Assembly (NCBI GenBank): GCA_964403285.1
Contig: CAYOFG010000006.1
Coordinates: 1 to 64,000, forward strand
Reading direction: 5' to 3'
Origin: WVXT01 sp964403285
GTDB lineage: Bacteria; UBA6262; WVXT01
Length of the DNA stretch: 64,000 nucleotides
Below are positions 8,644-16,922 of this stretch, one piece after another. The notes beneath the pieces are model-generated. The model was not told where the DNA came from and ran no database searches. It saw nothing but the letters and a program-made list of their open reading frames with translations. Within the stretch, counting starts at the first letter, position 1, and the number at the start of each line of letters is the position of its first letter. Position numbers and translations under genes: made by a program.

Positions 8644-9623
8644 TCATAACTAGAACTCCTGTAAGGATATCTCTAGGAGGAGGAGGAACAGATTTAGCGT
8701 CATATTATTCGAATTATGGTGGATTTCTTGTCAGCGCTGTCATAGATAAGTATATTTTTATCACGGTGAATAAGCGATTTGAGGATAGCATTCGGATAAG
8801 CTATTCAAAGACCGAGATAGTAGATAAGTTAGATGACATTCAACATCCAATTGTGAGGGAGGTACTTAAATCGCTTAGCCTTGATAAAAGGCTGGAAATC
8901 ACCACTATTGCTGATATTCCGGCGAATACAGGTTTGGGCACTTCCAGTAGTTTCACAGTTGGGCTACTTAAAGCGTTACACACATATAAGAAAGAAACGG
9001 TTACTCCTAAAGCATTGGCTGAGGAAGCATGCAGGATCGAAATAGATATTTTGAAAGACCCTATAGGAAAACAAGATCAGTATATGGCGACTTTTGGCGG
9101 TATAACCACTTTAACAATAGATAAAAATGGGAACGTGACTGTTAATCCTCTAAATATTTCCTCTGATACAATAGATGAACTGGAGAGGCATATTATATTA
9201 TTTTACACTGGTTTCAAAAGAAAATCTTCGGAGGTATTATTGGATCAGAAGGAGGCAAGCGAGAGAGGTGAAAAAAGGGTAATAGAAACTCTTCATAAAA
9301 TTAAAGAAATTGGCGGAGGGATTAAGGCGGCTTTGGAGTGTGGGAACCACCGGCGGTTCGGGGAACTTCTTGATATTCACTGGCGGACAAAAAGAGGACT
9401 TTCTGATAAGGTTAGTAATCCAGAAATTGATAGATGGTATGAAATGGCTCGTCAAAATGGCGCCCTTGGCGGCAAAATTATGGGAGCAGGTGGAGGTGGT
9501 TTTTTTATGTTTTATGTAGACAAGGATAAGAATCGGTTGAGAGAAACTTTAGAGAAAGAAGGGTTAAAAGAGATGCGATTCAGGTTTGAACTTGAAGGGT
9601 CAAAAGTCTTGGTTGATTTCTGA
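8640..9623 (+). CDS. hddA: D-glycero-alpha-D-manno-heptose 7-phosphate kinase (GHMP family)
   Basis: A 327-residue GHMP kinase. It has RTPVRISLGGGGTD at 5-18, the ATP loop GLGTSSS at 98-104, and the C-terminal GGKIMGAGGGGFF motif. The HddA branch phosphorylates D-glycero-D-manno-heptose 7-phosphate at C1. The start codon is GTG 8640, overlapping the hddC stop by four bases. It is followed by gmhA. Fucose/galactose kinases share the fold, but the gene order makes heptose the best reading. Confidence 0.87.
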   Translation: MIITRTPVRISLGGGGTDLASYYSNYGGFLVSAVIDKYIFITVNKRFEDSIRISYSKTEIVDKLDDIQHPIVREVLKSLSLDKRLEITTIADIPANTGLGTSSSFTVGLLKALHTYKKETVTPKALAEEACRIEIDILKDPIGKQDQYMATFGGITTLTIDKNGNVTVNPLNISSDTIDELERHIILFYTGFKRKSSEVLLDQKEASERGEKRVIETLHKIKEIGGGIKAALECGNHRRFGELLDIHWRTKRGLSDKVSNPEIDRWYEMARQNGALGGKIMGAGGGGFFMFYVDKDKNRLRETLEKEGLKEMRFRFELEGSKVLVDF

Positions 9624-9638
9624 TGGAGGAGGGAAAAT

Positions 9639-10256
9639 TTGAAAAATAGAAAATATATTGAAAAATATATTTTGGAAATGCAAAGAATAACCAGAGAGAT
9701 TTCTAAAGAACGGATCGATGAAATAATAGAACTCCTTTTTGATGCGTGGATGAAAGACTCTCAGGTGTTTATTATGGGTAACGGTGGTTCTGCTTCAACT
9801 GCTACTCATTTTGCTTGTGATTTAGCAAAATGTACCATTGTAAAAGGAAAAAAACGGTTCAAGACTATGGCACTGGCAGATAATATACCTCTCGTTAGTG
9901 CTTGGACAAATGATAGTGGATTCGGAAGTATCTTTGCTGAGCAACTTGAGCCATGGCTTAAAGAAGGAGATGTGCTTATTGGTATCTCTGTTCATGGTGG
10001 GTCGGGGGAAGGCGAAGCCGGTCCCTGGTCACAGAATTTGACCAGAGCGATAAGATTGGCTAAAGAGAGAAAGGCAAGAGTCATTGGTTTTAGTGGATTT
10101 AGTGGTGGCGTTATGAAAGAGGTAGCAGACGTTTGTATTGTGGTTCCGATTGATTCCGAACCGTTGGGAACACCGTTAGTTGAATCATTCCACGTGGTTC
10201 TACACCATCTTATATGCAGTGGGTTAAAAGCCAAGATAGAAGGAAAAAAAGCATGA
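9639..10256 (+). CDS. gmhA: Phosphoheptose isomerase (SIS domain)
   Basis: A 205-residue SIS-domain protein that converts sedoheptulose 7-phosphate to D-glycero-D-manno-heptose 7-phosphate. GNGGSAST lies at 47-54, followed by the HFACDLAK helix, and the segment ISVHGGSG forms the second phosphate-binding loop. The start is TTG 9639, fixed by a strong GGAGGAGGG Shine-Dalgarno at 9625-9633 with a five-base gap. It ends in an ATGA overlap with gmhB. The insertion GEGEAGPWSQN after the second loop is slightly longer than in typical GmhA. Confidence 0.86.
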   Translation: MKNRKYIEKYILEMQRITREISKERIDEIIELLFDAWMKDSQVFIMGNGGSASTATHFACDLAKCTIVKGKKRFKTMALADNIPLVSAWTNDSGFGSIFAEQLEPWLKEGDVLIGISVHGGSGEGEAGPWSQNLTRAIRLAKERKARVIGFSGFSGGVMKEVADVCIVVPIDSEPLGTPLVESFHVVLHHLICSGLKAKIEGKKA

Positions 10257-10861
10257 GAAAAGCAGTATTACTGGATAGAGATGGCACAATCAATCGCATG
10301 GTCTACGATGTGGAACACGGCACAATTGATTCACCTTCTAATTTGAGTCAATTTGGGCTTTTGCCGAAAGTGGCCAAAGCTATCAGATTAATCAATGAGA
10401 TGAAAATGCTGGTTATAGTAGTATCAAATCAGCCAGGTATCGCTAAAGGTAAGTTCACAACCAAGATTTTATCAGCGATGGACCAGAAAATGCAAGCCGA
10501 GTTAGAAAAACAAGGTGCGCATTTGGACGGAATATATTACTGTCTGCATCATCCAGAGGCTGTAGTGAAGGGATATCGGAAAAATTGTGATTGTCGTAAG
10601 CCAGAGCCAGGCTTGCTGTTGAAAGGAAGGGATGATTTTCAAATTGACTTGAGTTGTTCTTATACGATTGGGGATGGTTTGATTGATATTCAGGCAGGAA
10701 AGGCAGCTGGATGTAAAACAATTTTCTTAGGTCAGTTGAAGTGCTCCTTATGCAAATTGATGGATAGGAAAGGAGTAAAGCCAGACTACATTGTATCAGA
10801 TTTGTTAGAAGCGGCTAAATTGATAAAAAAATTGGAGGCAAAAAATGCAAATTTTTGTTGA
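10253..10861 (+). CDS. gmhB: D-glycero-D-manno-heptose 1,7-bisphosphate phosphatase (HAD family)
   Basis: About 202 residues. The HAD nucleophile motif DRDGT is at 8-12, followed by SNQPG and the zinc-binding set CLHHPE ... CDCRKPEPG, then IGDGLIDIQAG as the motif IV region. GmhB removes the 7-phosphate from the bisphosphate made by HddA, giving the 1-phosphate used by HddC. ATG 10253 overlaps the gmhA stop and begins directly at the HAD core (MRKAVLLDRDG). A longer in-frame start at 10214 lies inside gmhA and adds a non-family extension. The 3' end overlaps the transaldolase start by 17 bases. Confidence 0.87.
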   Translation: MRKAVLLDRDGTINRMVYDVEHGTIDSPSNLSQFGLLPKVAKAIRLINEMKMLVIVVSNQPGIAKGKFTTKILSAMDQKMQAELEKQGAHLDGIYYCLHHPEAVVKGYRKNCDCRKPEPGLLLKGRDDFQIDLSCSYTIGDGLIDIQAGKAAGCKTIFLGQLKCSLCKLMDRKGVKPDYIVSDLLEAAKLIKKLEAKNANFC

Positions 10862-11525
10862 TTCGGCAAATGTGTCCGAGATTCGGAAGTGGTTAGAGTA
10901 TGGCATTGTTGATGGAGTAACTACTAATCCCAGCATTATGCTGAAGGATGGTGCCTATGATATTGAAAAAAGGGCAAAAGAAATAGCTTCTCTACTTGGA
11001 GACCGCCCTGTAAGTGTGGAAGTAACTTCTAACGATCTAAAAGAAATGGTAGTGCAAGCTCGCGAATTTGCAAAATGGGCACCAAATATTGTAGTGAAAA
11101 TTCCTGTGGTAAACCAATACGGAGAACCATGTTTAGGGGTGATAAATACATTAATAGAAGAAAGGATAAAAGTTAATGCTACGGTGGCTATGTCCTTTAG
11201 CCAGGTGGCATTAGCTTCAAAGGCGGGAGCTACCTATGCAAGCATTTTCGCCGGTCGTGTAGCCGATGAAGGCCACGATGCCCCAAAACTCATAAAGATG
11301 GCAAGAGAATGGTTAGATCTCTGGGGATATAGAACTAAGATAATTGTGGGAAGTATTAGAGAAGTAATAAATATTCAAGATGCTGCAATAGCGGGAGCCC
11401 ATATAATTACGATTCCACCCGAATTTCTTTATAAAATGATAGATCATAAGTACACTCGTGAAACTGTAAAACAATTTATTAATGATGCAGTGAAGTCTTT
11501 AGAACAAATGAAGGGAAAAAAGTAA
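10845..11525 (+). CDS. Transaldolase-family enzyme within the heptose operon
   Basis: A 226-residue small transaldolase (TalC/fructose-6-phosphate aldolase-like). It shows FVDSAN, the TTNPS signature at 26-30, and the Schiff-base lysine K85 in VVKIPVV. Transaldolases exchange dihydroxyacetone units and form sedoheptulose 7-phosphate, the substrate of GmhA. The gene is translationally overlapped with gmhB and is preceded by AAATTGGAGGC. I infer that it feeds C7 sugar into the GDP-heptose pathway; a general pentose-phosphate role is the alternative. Confidence 0.83.
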   Translation: MQIFVDSANVSEIRKWLEYGIVDGVTTNPSIMLKDGAYDIEKRAKEIASLLGDRPVSVEVTSNDLKEMVVQAREFAKWAPNIVVKIPVVNQYGEPCLGVINTLIEERIKVNATVAMSFSQVALASKAGATYASIFAGRVADEGHDAPKLIKMAREWLDLWGYRTKIIVGSIREVINIQDAAIAGAHIITIPPEFLYKMIDHKYTRETVKQFINDAVKSLEQMKGKK

Positions 11526-11572
11526 CAAGGTAGCACATTGTTACTTAAATAATAGTCTTGAGTTGGATAATT

Positions 11573-12802
11573 ATGAAAATTCTTCAAGTAGGACCTATTC
11601 CACCAGAAATAGGTGGTAGAAGCAAAGGAGGAGTAGCAATTCATGTATGGGAGTTATCGACATATTTAGCCAAAAGAGGACACGAAGTGTCAATTCTCGC
11701 TGATAACTTTTTTTATCCAGAGAAAATCCCTATGATTAAACAGAAAGTAAAAATTTACGGTCTTTCCGCATCATTTCTGCTTAGGTTTTTTCCCAATATT
11801 TTAAGTTTATCTTCTATTTTGGTAAAGGGTATCCAATTGAAAAGATATCTTAAAGGATTGATGAACTTAAAAAACGTAATTCAAGATTTTCTTCTTTATA
11901 AATATGTGATTGACGAGTTTAAGCCAGATATAATTCATGTACATCATATTCAACACCGTTTTCCAATTGTCTATTCCCTGGCGCATGACAGAATTCCAAT
12001 AGTTACAACTATTCATAGTTTTCACTCAATTAAATTTTCAAATCCGAGTTTAAAACAGAGGTATCACACTTTGATAGCGAGCAACTTGAAACTCGCTGAG
12101 AATCTGATTTTTATCAGCAAATTCATTCAAAAGGAACTGGTTAAATTCTTTGGTGAATATCAAGGTAGGTATTGGATTATTGAGCCTGGTATAGATATCA
12201 GGAAATATTATCCAGTAAAAAGGGGCATAGCTCGCCCAAAAATTGATTTACCTGGGAATGCTTCAGTAGTATTATTTATTGGCCATTTAATTAAACGGAA
12301 AGGAGTGTATACTCTTCTCGAAGCATCTAAAATCTTGAAGGAAAAAGGAATCGACTTAAAGATTGTCGTCATTGGTGATGGTCCGGAGCTAGGTGGTGTT
12401 AAGAATTTCATTGCCCAGAGCAATATCCAAGATAATATAAAGCTAATAAGGAAGGTATATACACTGGATTTATTATATTACTATAATGCCGCCGATTTAT
12501 TCGTGATGCCCAGTTTTAGCGAAGGTTTCGCGGTAGTTTATCTAGAAGCTATGTTGTGCGGTACTCCAGTTATTGGGATAAGTGGAATAGCGGATGAAGC
12601 GATTCCTTCCAAAGACTATGGCTTTCTGGTGCCTCCGGGTGATGCAAAAGCCTTGGCCGAGAGTATAGAAAATGGTTTAGTAAGAAAATGGAATAGGGAA
12701 AAGATTATAGAATATGCTCGAGGTTTCTCCTGGAATGAAAAGATTGTAAAATTTGAGAAATTGTATTTGGATATTATTCGGAGAGGAAGAAAGGCGAATT
12801 GA
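11573..12802 (+). CDS. Glycosyltransferase family 4 (GT-B)
   Basis: 409 residues with a GT-B layout. The N-terminal domain has a glycine-rich acceptor loop (PPEIGGRSKGG) and the C-terminal domain has the donor site (LFIGHLIKRKGVYTLLEA) and the EGFAVVYLEAMLCGTPVI block, whose E..E pair is the GT4 signature. ATG 11573 is chosen because MKILQVGP is the usual first strand; the TTG 15 bases upstream adds MSWII with no ribosome site. It follows the heptose genes, so a heptosyltransferase-like step is possible but not shown. Confidence 0.85.
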   Translation: MKILQVGPIPPEIGGRSKGGVAIHVWELSTYLAKRGHEVSILADNFFYPEKIPMIKQKVKIYGLSASFLLRFFPNILSLSSILVKGIQLKRYLKGLMNLKNVIQDFLLYKYVIDEFKPDIIHVHHIQHRFPIVYSLAHDRIPIVTTIHSFHSIKFSNPSLKQRYHTLIASNLKLAENLIFISKFIQKELVKFFGEYQGRYWIIEPGIDIRKYYPVKRGIARPKIDLPGNASVVLFIGHLIKRKGVYTLLEASKILKEKGIDLKIVVIGDGPELGGVKNFIAQSNIQDNIKLIRKVYTLDLLYYYNAADLFVMPSFSEGFAVVYLEAMLCGTPVIGISGIADEAIPSKDYGFLVPPGDAKALAESIENGLVRKWNREKIIEYARGFSWNEKIVKFEKLYLDIIRRGRKAN

Positions 12803-13663
12803 ATGCTCGATTATAAAAGAATTAAGAGAGAACTTGATAAGAAATTTGAGAAGGCTTTGGAAGGACTTCCTTACGATATGAAGAACGATTTCTGGTCCAT
12901 TGCTGTAGCCGATAGGGACAAAACTATATCCAAATACAGAATGGAGGATGCAAAGGCAAATAACATAAGACGTGAGCTTTTTGCTAGAATTCTCACAAAA
13001 GATGCTAAAGTCCTGGACGCTGGCTGTGGAGATGGCAGACAATTAAAATGGCTGGCAGAGAATTTTCCTGGATTAAGTCTAAGGCTATTCGGGTTGGATC
13101 TATCGGAAGTTTTATTAAAACGTGCTAAAGAGAGGTTGAAATTTTATCCTTTCCTTACCATTACAAATAATTCAATTGATTCCATTCCCTACAGAGATAG
13201 TTCTTTCGACATTGTTGTTTGCTTTTCAGTACTTCAGTATTATTCCTTAGACCCAATTAAAGCTTTGAATGAGATGGAACGGGTTTTAAAAGAATGGGGA
13301 TTTTTAGTAATCTATAAAGCGAAACCCAAGCATTTAGACCCGTTTCTCATTCCCGACACTGTTTTTGCAATAAATAAATTAGTTAGGTCAAAAAAAAGAA
13401 ATGTTAGTAATAAAGAAGGAATTTTTGAACCTAAAAATAGCGAGAATATTGAAAGATTTATTAATAAATATTTGCAGACTAGCAATCTACAATTTGTATA
13501 TAGAAAAGCAATCATTAGTTCATTTAAGTGGTCTTTCTATTGGAGAGTATTTCCTCAAATTATCCCAATTCTTGCTAGGTTCAATTGTTGGCTCAATAAA
13601 TTACCTTTAAACTACTATAAAGATAGTGAGATCATAATCTTTAGAAAACTTCATAGGAAGTAA
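12803..13663 (+). CDS. Class I SAM-dependent methyltransferase
   Basis: 286 residues. SAM motif I is DAGCGDG at 72-78, motif II-like FGLDLSEVLL follows, and SFDIVVCFSVLQYY is the post-II region. The C-terminal third is basic and unlike the common family. It starts one base after the preceding glycosyltransferase stop. It is the first of four consecutive methyltransferase genes, so it probably decorates the glycan built by the neighbouring transferases. Confidence 0.8.
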   Translation: MLDYKRIKRELDKKFEKALEGLPYDMKNDFWSIAVADRDKTISKYRMEDAKANNIRRELFARILTKDAKVLDAGCGDGRQLKWLAENFPGLSLRLFGLDLSEVLLKRAKERLKFYPFLTITNNSIDSIPYRDSSFDIVVCFSVLQYYSLDPIKALNEMERVLKEWGFLVIYKAKPKHLDPFLIPDTVFAINKLVRSKKRNVSNKEGIFEPKNSENIERFINKYLQTSNLQFVYRKAIISSFKWSFYWRVFPQIIPILARFNCWLNKLPLNYYKDSEIIIFRKLHRK

Positions 13664-13668
13664 TTAAT

Positions 13669-14355
13669 GTGTTTGGCAAAGAGTTTAATGTTATAAAGGG
13701 TTGGGTGATAGTGATACAAAATAGGATATTAGCTCCCTTGATTTATTGGCTATCCCCAAGGATTTACTGGGAACGAAGGCATAGAATTCGTTCGTTGAGT
13801 TCCGTTGGTGAATCTGGGAAAAACGAGGAGTACAATCTCGAATTATATAATCTAAAAATAAAGGCTTTGAATTCTGTCTTAAATAAATTAAAACTTTCCC
13901 AAGGTAGTAAAGTTTTAGATGTGGGTTGTGGGATTGGGTTGATGCAAGAAGTTTATGTCCAAAGGGGTCATAACGTGATAGGAATCGATTTCTCAGCAAG
14001 GGCTATTCAAAAGGCGAAGGAATTATATCCGACCTTTGAATTCAGACGAGGAACTATTTGGGACATCAAGGAAAGCGATTTCAATGTTATTAACTGTTTA
14101 GAAGTACTTATGCATATTGTAGACGATAGGAAATGGAAGGCTACTATAGATAGGTTTAAAGATAGACTTAAACTAGGTGGTTACTTAATCCTGAGCGATA
14201 AAATGTTAATTGAAACCTCTGAAAGGGATGGTTACCACATCAAGAATAGAGGACTTAAAGAATACTTGAAAGTACTTGATGGCATGGAATTTCTTGGCTT
14301 AACTCCTTATCCTCAGCATCAGTACAGCATTGCCGTCTTTCTCAAGAAATCGTAA
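13669..14355 (+). CDS. Class I SAM-dependent methyltransferase
   Basis: 228 residues with motif I DVGCGIG at 84-90 and GIDFSARAI as the acidic strand. LDGMEFLGL and PYPQHQYSIAVF form a conserved-looking end. The start is given as GTG 13669. The first 60 residues carry basic and aromatic residues (YWLSPRIYWERRHRIR) before the SAM domain. Substrate unknown; its context is the run of methyltransferases after the heptose genes. Confidence 0.78.
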   Translation: MFGKEFNVIKGWVIVIQNRILAPLIYWLSPRIYWERRHRIRSLSSVGESGKNEEYNLELYNLKIKALNSVLNKLKLSQGSKVLDVGCGIGLMQEVYVQRGHNVIGIDFSARAIQKAKELYPTFEFRRGTIWDIKESDFNVINCLEVLMHIVDDRKWKATIDRFKDRLKLGGYLILSDKMLIETSERDGYHIKNRGLKEYLKVLDGMEFLGLTPYPQHQYSIAVFLKKS

Positions 14356-14367
14356 GAAGGAGGTTAC

Positions 14368-15102
14368 ATTATCAAACATCTAAATAAGTTTTACGAAGAG
14401 TATTGGAGCTGGAAAGAGAAAAATCTTACTTATCGTAAAATGGGTATTATTCCTGGTAGATATAATAGCGCGATAGATTTTATCTTGAACGATTATCGGA
14501 AGGGGGAAAAGATAAGAGTATTAGATATAGGATGCGGTGAAGGGATTATAGCTGAGATTCTCCGAAAGAAAATAGGTGATAATCTCTCCACTGTAGGAGT
14601 CGATATTTCGGAAGTGGCTTTAAGACTAGCGGAACAATTTTATGATGAAACACATCGTATTGATGTAGATGATGAATCCTTGAGTAATTTATTCATCGGG
14701 CAGAAGTTTAATTATGTTGTTTGCCTAGAAGTGATGGAACACATCATTTACCCGGAGAGACTTTTGAATGAAATTGGTAAAGTATTGGAACAAGATGGGA
14801 AATTGATAACTTCCGTGCCTAATTTTGCTTTTTTCAAAAATCGTTTAATTGTTTTAAAAGGACGATTTCCTGAGGAACAACATATCTTCCATTCTGCAGA
14901 ACACATCCACTATTTTACTTTCCATTCCTTTAAGAAGCTCCTTAATGAAAAGGGATTTGCTATTTTAGCTTTCGAAGGCACTTTCGAATTGCCGCGCCCT
15001 TTGTCGTTTTTGCCTCAAGCTGTTCAAAAGATTCTTTTCCATAGGTTCCCAAATTGGTTTGGAAAACAAATAGTATTTTGTTGTAACAAGAAATCAAATT
15101 AA
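14368..15102 (+). CDS. Class I SAM-dependent methyltransferase, probably initiated at a non-standard ATT codon
   Basis: From ATG 14440 the ORF codes for 220 residues with motif I DIGCGEG at 29-35 of that numbering, CLEVMEHI, and VPNFAFFKNR. No ribosome site precedes that ATG. A perfect AAGGAGG lies at 14357-14363, and four bases later an in-frame ATT (14368; ATC at 14371) opens a frame reading KHLNKFYEEYWSWKEK. That is a typical N-terminus for this methyltransferase type (FYEEYW). I therefore extend the gene to 14368 and infer an ATT or ATC start. A base error at the start codon is the main alternative. Glycan methylation is the likely role. Confidence 0.6.
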   Translation: MIKHLNKFYEEYWSWKEKNLTYRKMGIIPGRYNSAIDFILNDYRKGEKIRVLDIGCGEGIIAEILRKKIGDNLSTVGVDISEVALRLAEQFYDETHRIDVDDESLSNLFIGQKFNYVVCLEVMEHIIYPERLLNEIGKVLEQDGKLITSVPNFAFFKNRLIVLKGRFPEEQHIFHSAEHIHYFTFHSFKKLLNEKGFAILAFEGTFELPRPLSFLPQAVQKILFHRFPNWFGKQIVFCCNKKSN

Positions 15103-15124
15103 GTGAAAGGTGATGAACACAAAT

Positions 15125-15892
15125 ATGAATAAACTTGGAAAGCGAGGGCGTGGTTATCTTGCTCCAAAGGATAGACTCAAATTAGTTAGGCGGGATTGAC
15201 GTTACTATAAGGGTTTTTTACAGTTAATAATTGAAAATTATGAAATTAGTGAACCGATCGGTCCTATACTTGACGTGGGTTGTGGTGCAGGTCATTTTAT
15301 CTATTTGTGTAGATTGTTTGGATTGGATGTTTATGGGATTGAGGGTGAAGAAAATCTCTATAGGGAATGCGTTAGTAAAGGTTTCAGGGTGTACGAAATA
15401 GATTTAGAATTAGAAAGAAAAGATACCTTCCCATTTGAGAGCAATTTTTTTTCTGCTATCCTTTGTAATCAAGTAATCGAGCATTTAAGTTTTGAAGGGA
15501 GACTGCATATTCTTGAGGAAATATATCGAGTATTAAAGCCCGGTGGGTTGTTGTTATTTACTCCCAGCAAACATAATATACTGGAGAGAACAAAACCAAA
15601 TCATTTGTACTGCTATTCTTGTACAGAGTTAAAAAATCTTCTTTTGAAAGCTAGTTTTGTTCGACTAAAAAATTTATCAAATTCTCTAAGGTGGTTTGAG
15701 TTTTTCTCATATAATCCTGATAAGGATTACAGTAGATGTATACTACAGCCAAATCGGTTGGAGAGGATGCTTAATCGAATAATCTGGGGTGTATGGAAAG
15801 TTATGAATAAGACCCATTATTTGGAAAGTGGAGCTAATTTTATTGCCTTTAAGCCCGGCCCCAATGAGGTGTGTAGAGGTTATGAGGAGTAA
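15125..15892 (+). pseudogene. Class I SAM methyltransferase interrupted by an in-frame TGA
   Basis: ATG 15125 opens a frame that reads MNKLGKRGRGYLAPKD and continues to DVGCGAG (SAM motif I) and on to TAA at 15890-15892. It is interrupted only by TGA at 15197-15199, codon 25. The codon sits in the sequence RRD*RYYKGF, where Trp (TGG) would fit, so a single G-to-A change explains it. Without the stop the protein would be about 255 residues. An internal start at GTG 15275 begins within motif I and would lack the first strand. Either this is a recent nonsense mutation or a base-call error; TGA recoding is unlikely because other genes here end with TGA. Confidence 0.65.
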
Positions 15893-16916
15893 AAAAGTTT
15901 ATATAATAGTAACTGGCGATTATGAATTTTCTAAAAAAATGAGTGTGCAGAACGACTTAATAACGCCAACAAATGAAATCTTAACACTACTTAATCTATT
16001 CAAGGCAAAATACTCAATTTTTCTTGATGTTTGTTCCTTTGATGCTCTCAAAACCACAGAAAGATCTGTAATCTTAAAGCAATTGAAAGAAATAATATTG
16101 AAAGGTCATGATGTCCAACTTCATTTCCACCCTAACTGGCTTCCAGAATTAGGCGGTAAATGGGATGAAAAAGGATGGAAGGGCGATCTAACATATTTCA
16201 GGCTTCCAAATTTATCATTGGGAGACTTCAATGATCGTAAGACAATCAAGGGGCTCTTTAAATACGGTGTTGATACATTAACGGAAATCATAAGACCTGT
16301 AAACCCCAATTATGTAGTTACTTCTTTCAGGGCTGGTGGATATTGTATTCAGCCGTCAGAAAATATAGTGAAAGTCATGAAAGAACTTGGCATATTAGCT
16401 GATTCGTCAGTGTGGTTTGGAGGATATAGGAACGATAGTGTTTACTATTATGACTTCAGGAAGGCCCCTTCGAGATATCAACCTTATTGTACTACTCAGG
16501 ACGTGATGACAGTATATAAACCGGGAATGAATTCTGGAATAGTAGAATTTCCCATTGCTTCGGTTAAGGTGCGAAGTAAGAAATGGCTCTTTCTGCACGG
16601 TTCTTTTTGTAAGATTGACCTGTGTGGATCTGAAAATGCTCAAATTAAAAAGCTTTTATTGGATTTAAAGAAAGACTTACTTGAAGGAGACAAAGAGCAT
16701 AATTTTCTCGTCGTTACCAGCCATCCTAAAACGCTTACGACTGTTGATGGGTTTCACTACTTTTTAGAGAATACTCCTAAATTATTAGAGGATATTGCTA
16801 AAATTAAATTTGTAACTATGACCGATGCAGTAATAATTTTTTATAAATTATATCCTTTACCTGCAGGTAGCCTTTCGAATAAACAGCTTAATACCCTTAG
16901 TATTATTTCGGAATAA
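15882..16916 (+). CDS. Polysaccharide deacetylase-like protein (NodB/CE4-related)
   Basis: 344 residues. The N-terminal strand ends in TGDYE, in the position of the family's metal-binding T.D motif, and a later KGHDVQLHFHPNW supplies the histidine motif. SFRAGGYC and SSVWFGG match later barrel strands. Divergence is high, so deacetylation of a glycan is an inference. ATG 15882 follows a GAGG at 15876-15879 and begins with the first beta strand; the longer in-frame start at 15828 lies in the upstream gene. It overlaps the end of the interrupted methyltransferase and is followed by the flippase gene. Confidence 0.6.
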   Translation: MRSKKVYIIVTGDYEFSKKMSVQNDLITPTNEILTLLNLFKAKYSIFLDVCSFDALKTTERSVILKQLKEIILKGHDVQLHFHPNWLPELGGKWDEKGWKGDLTYFRLPNLSLGDFNDRKTIKGLFKYGVDTLTEIIRPVNPNYVVTSFRAGGYCIQPSENIVKVMKELGILADSSVWFGGYRNDSVYYYDFRKAPSRYQPYCTTQDVMTVYKPGMNSGIVEFPIASVKVRSKKWLFLHGSFCKIDLCGSENAQIKKLLLDLKKDLLEGDKEHNFLVVTSHPKTLTTVDGFHYFLENTPKLLEDIAKIKFVTMTDAVIIFYKLYPLPAGSLSNKQLNTLSIISE

Positions 16917-16922
16917 GATATT

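Noticed and set aside
15197..15199. TGA read as an amino acid (alternative genetic code)
   Set aside because: Many intact genes here end with TGA (for example ndk neighbours, gmhA, fabH-fabD region and etfB overlaps), so TGA acts as stop.
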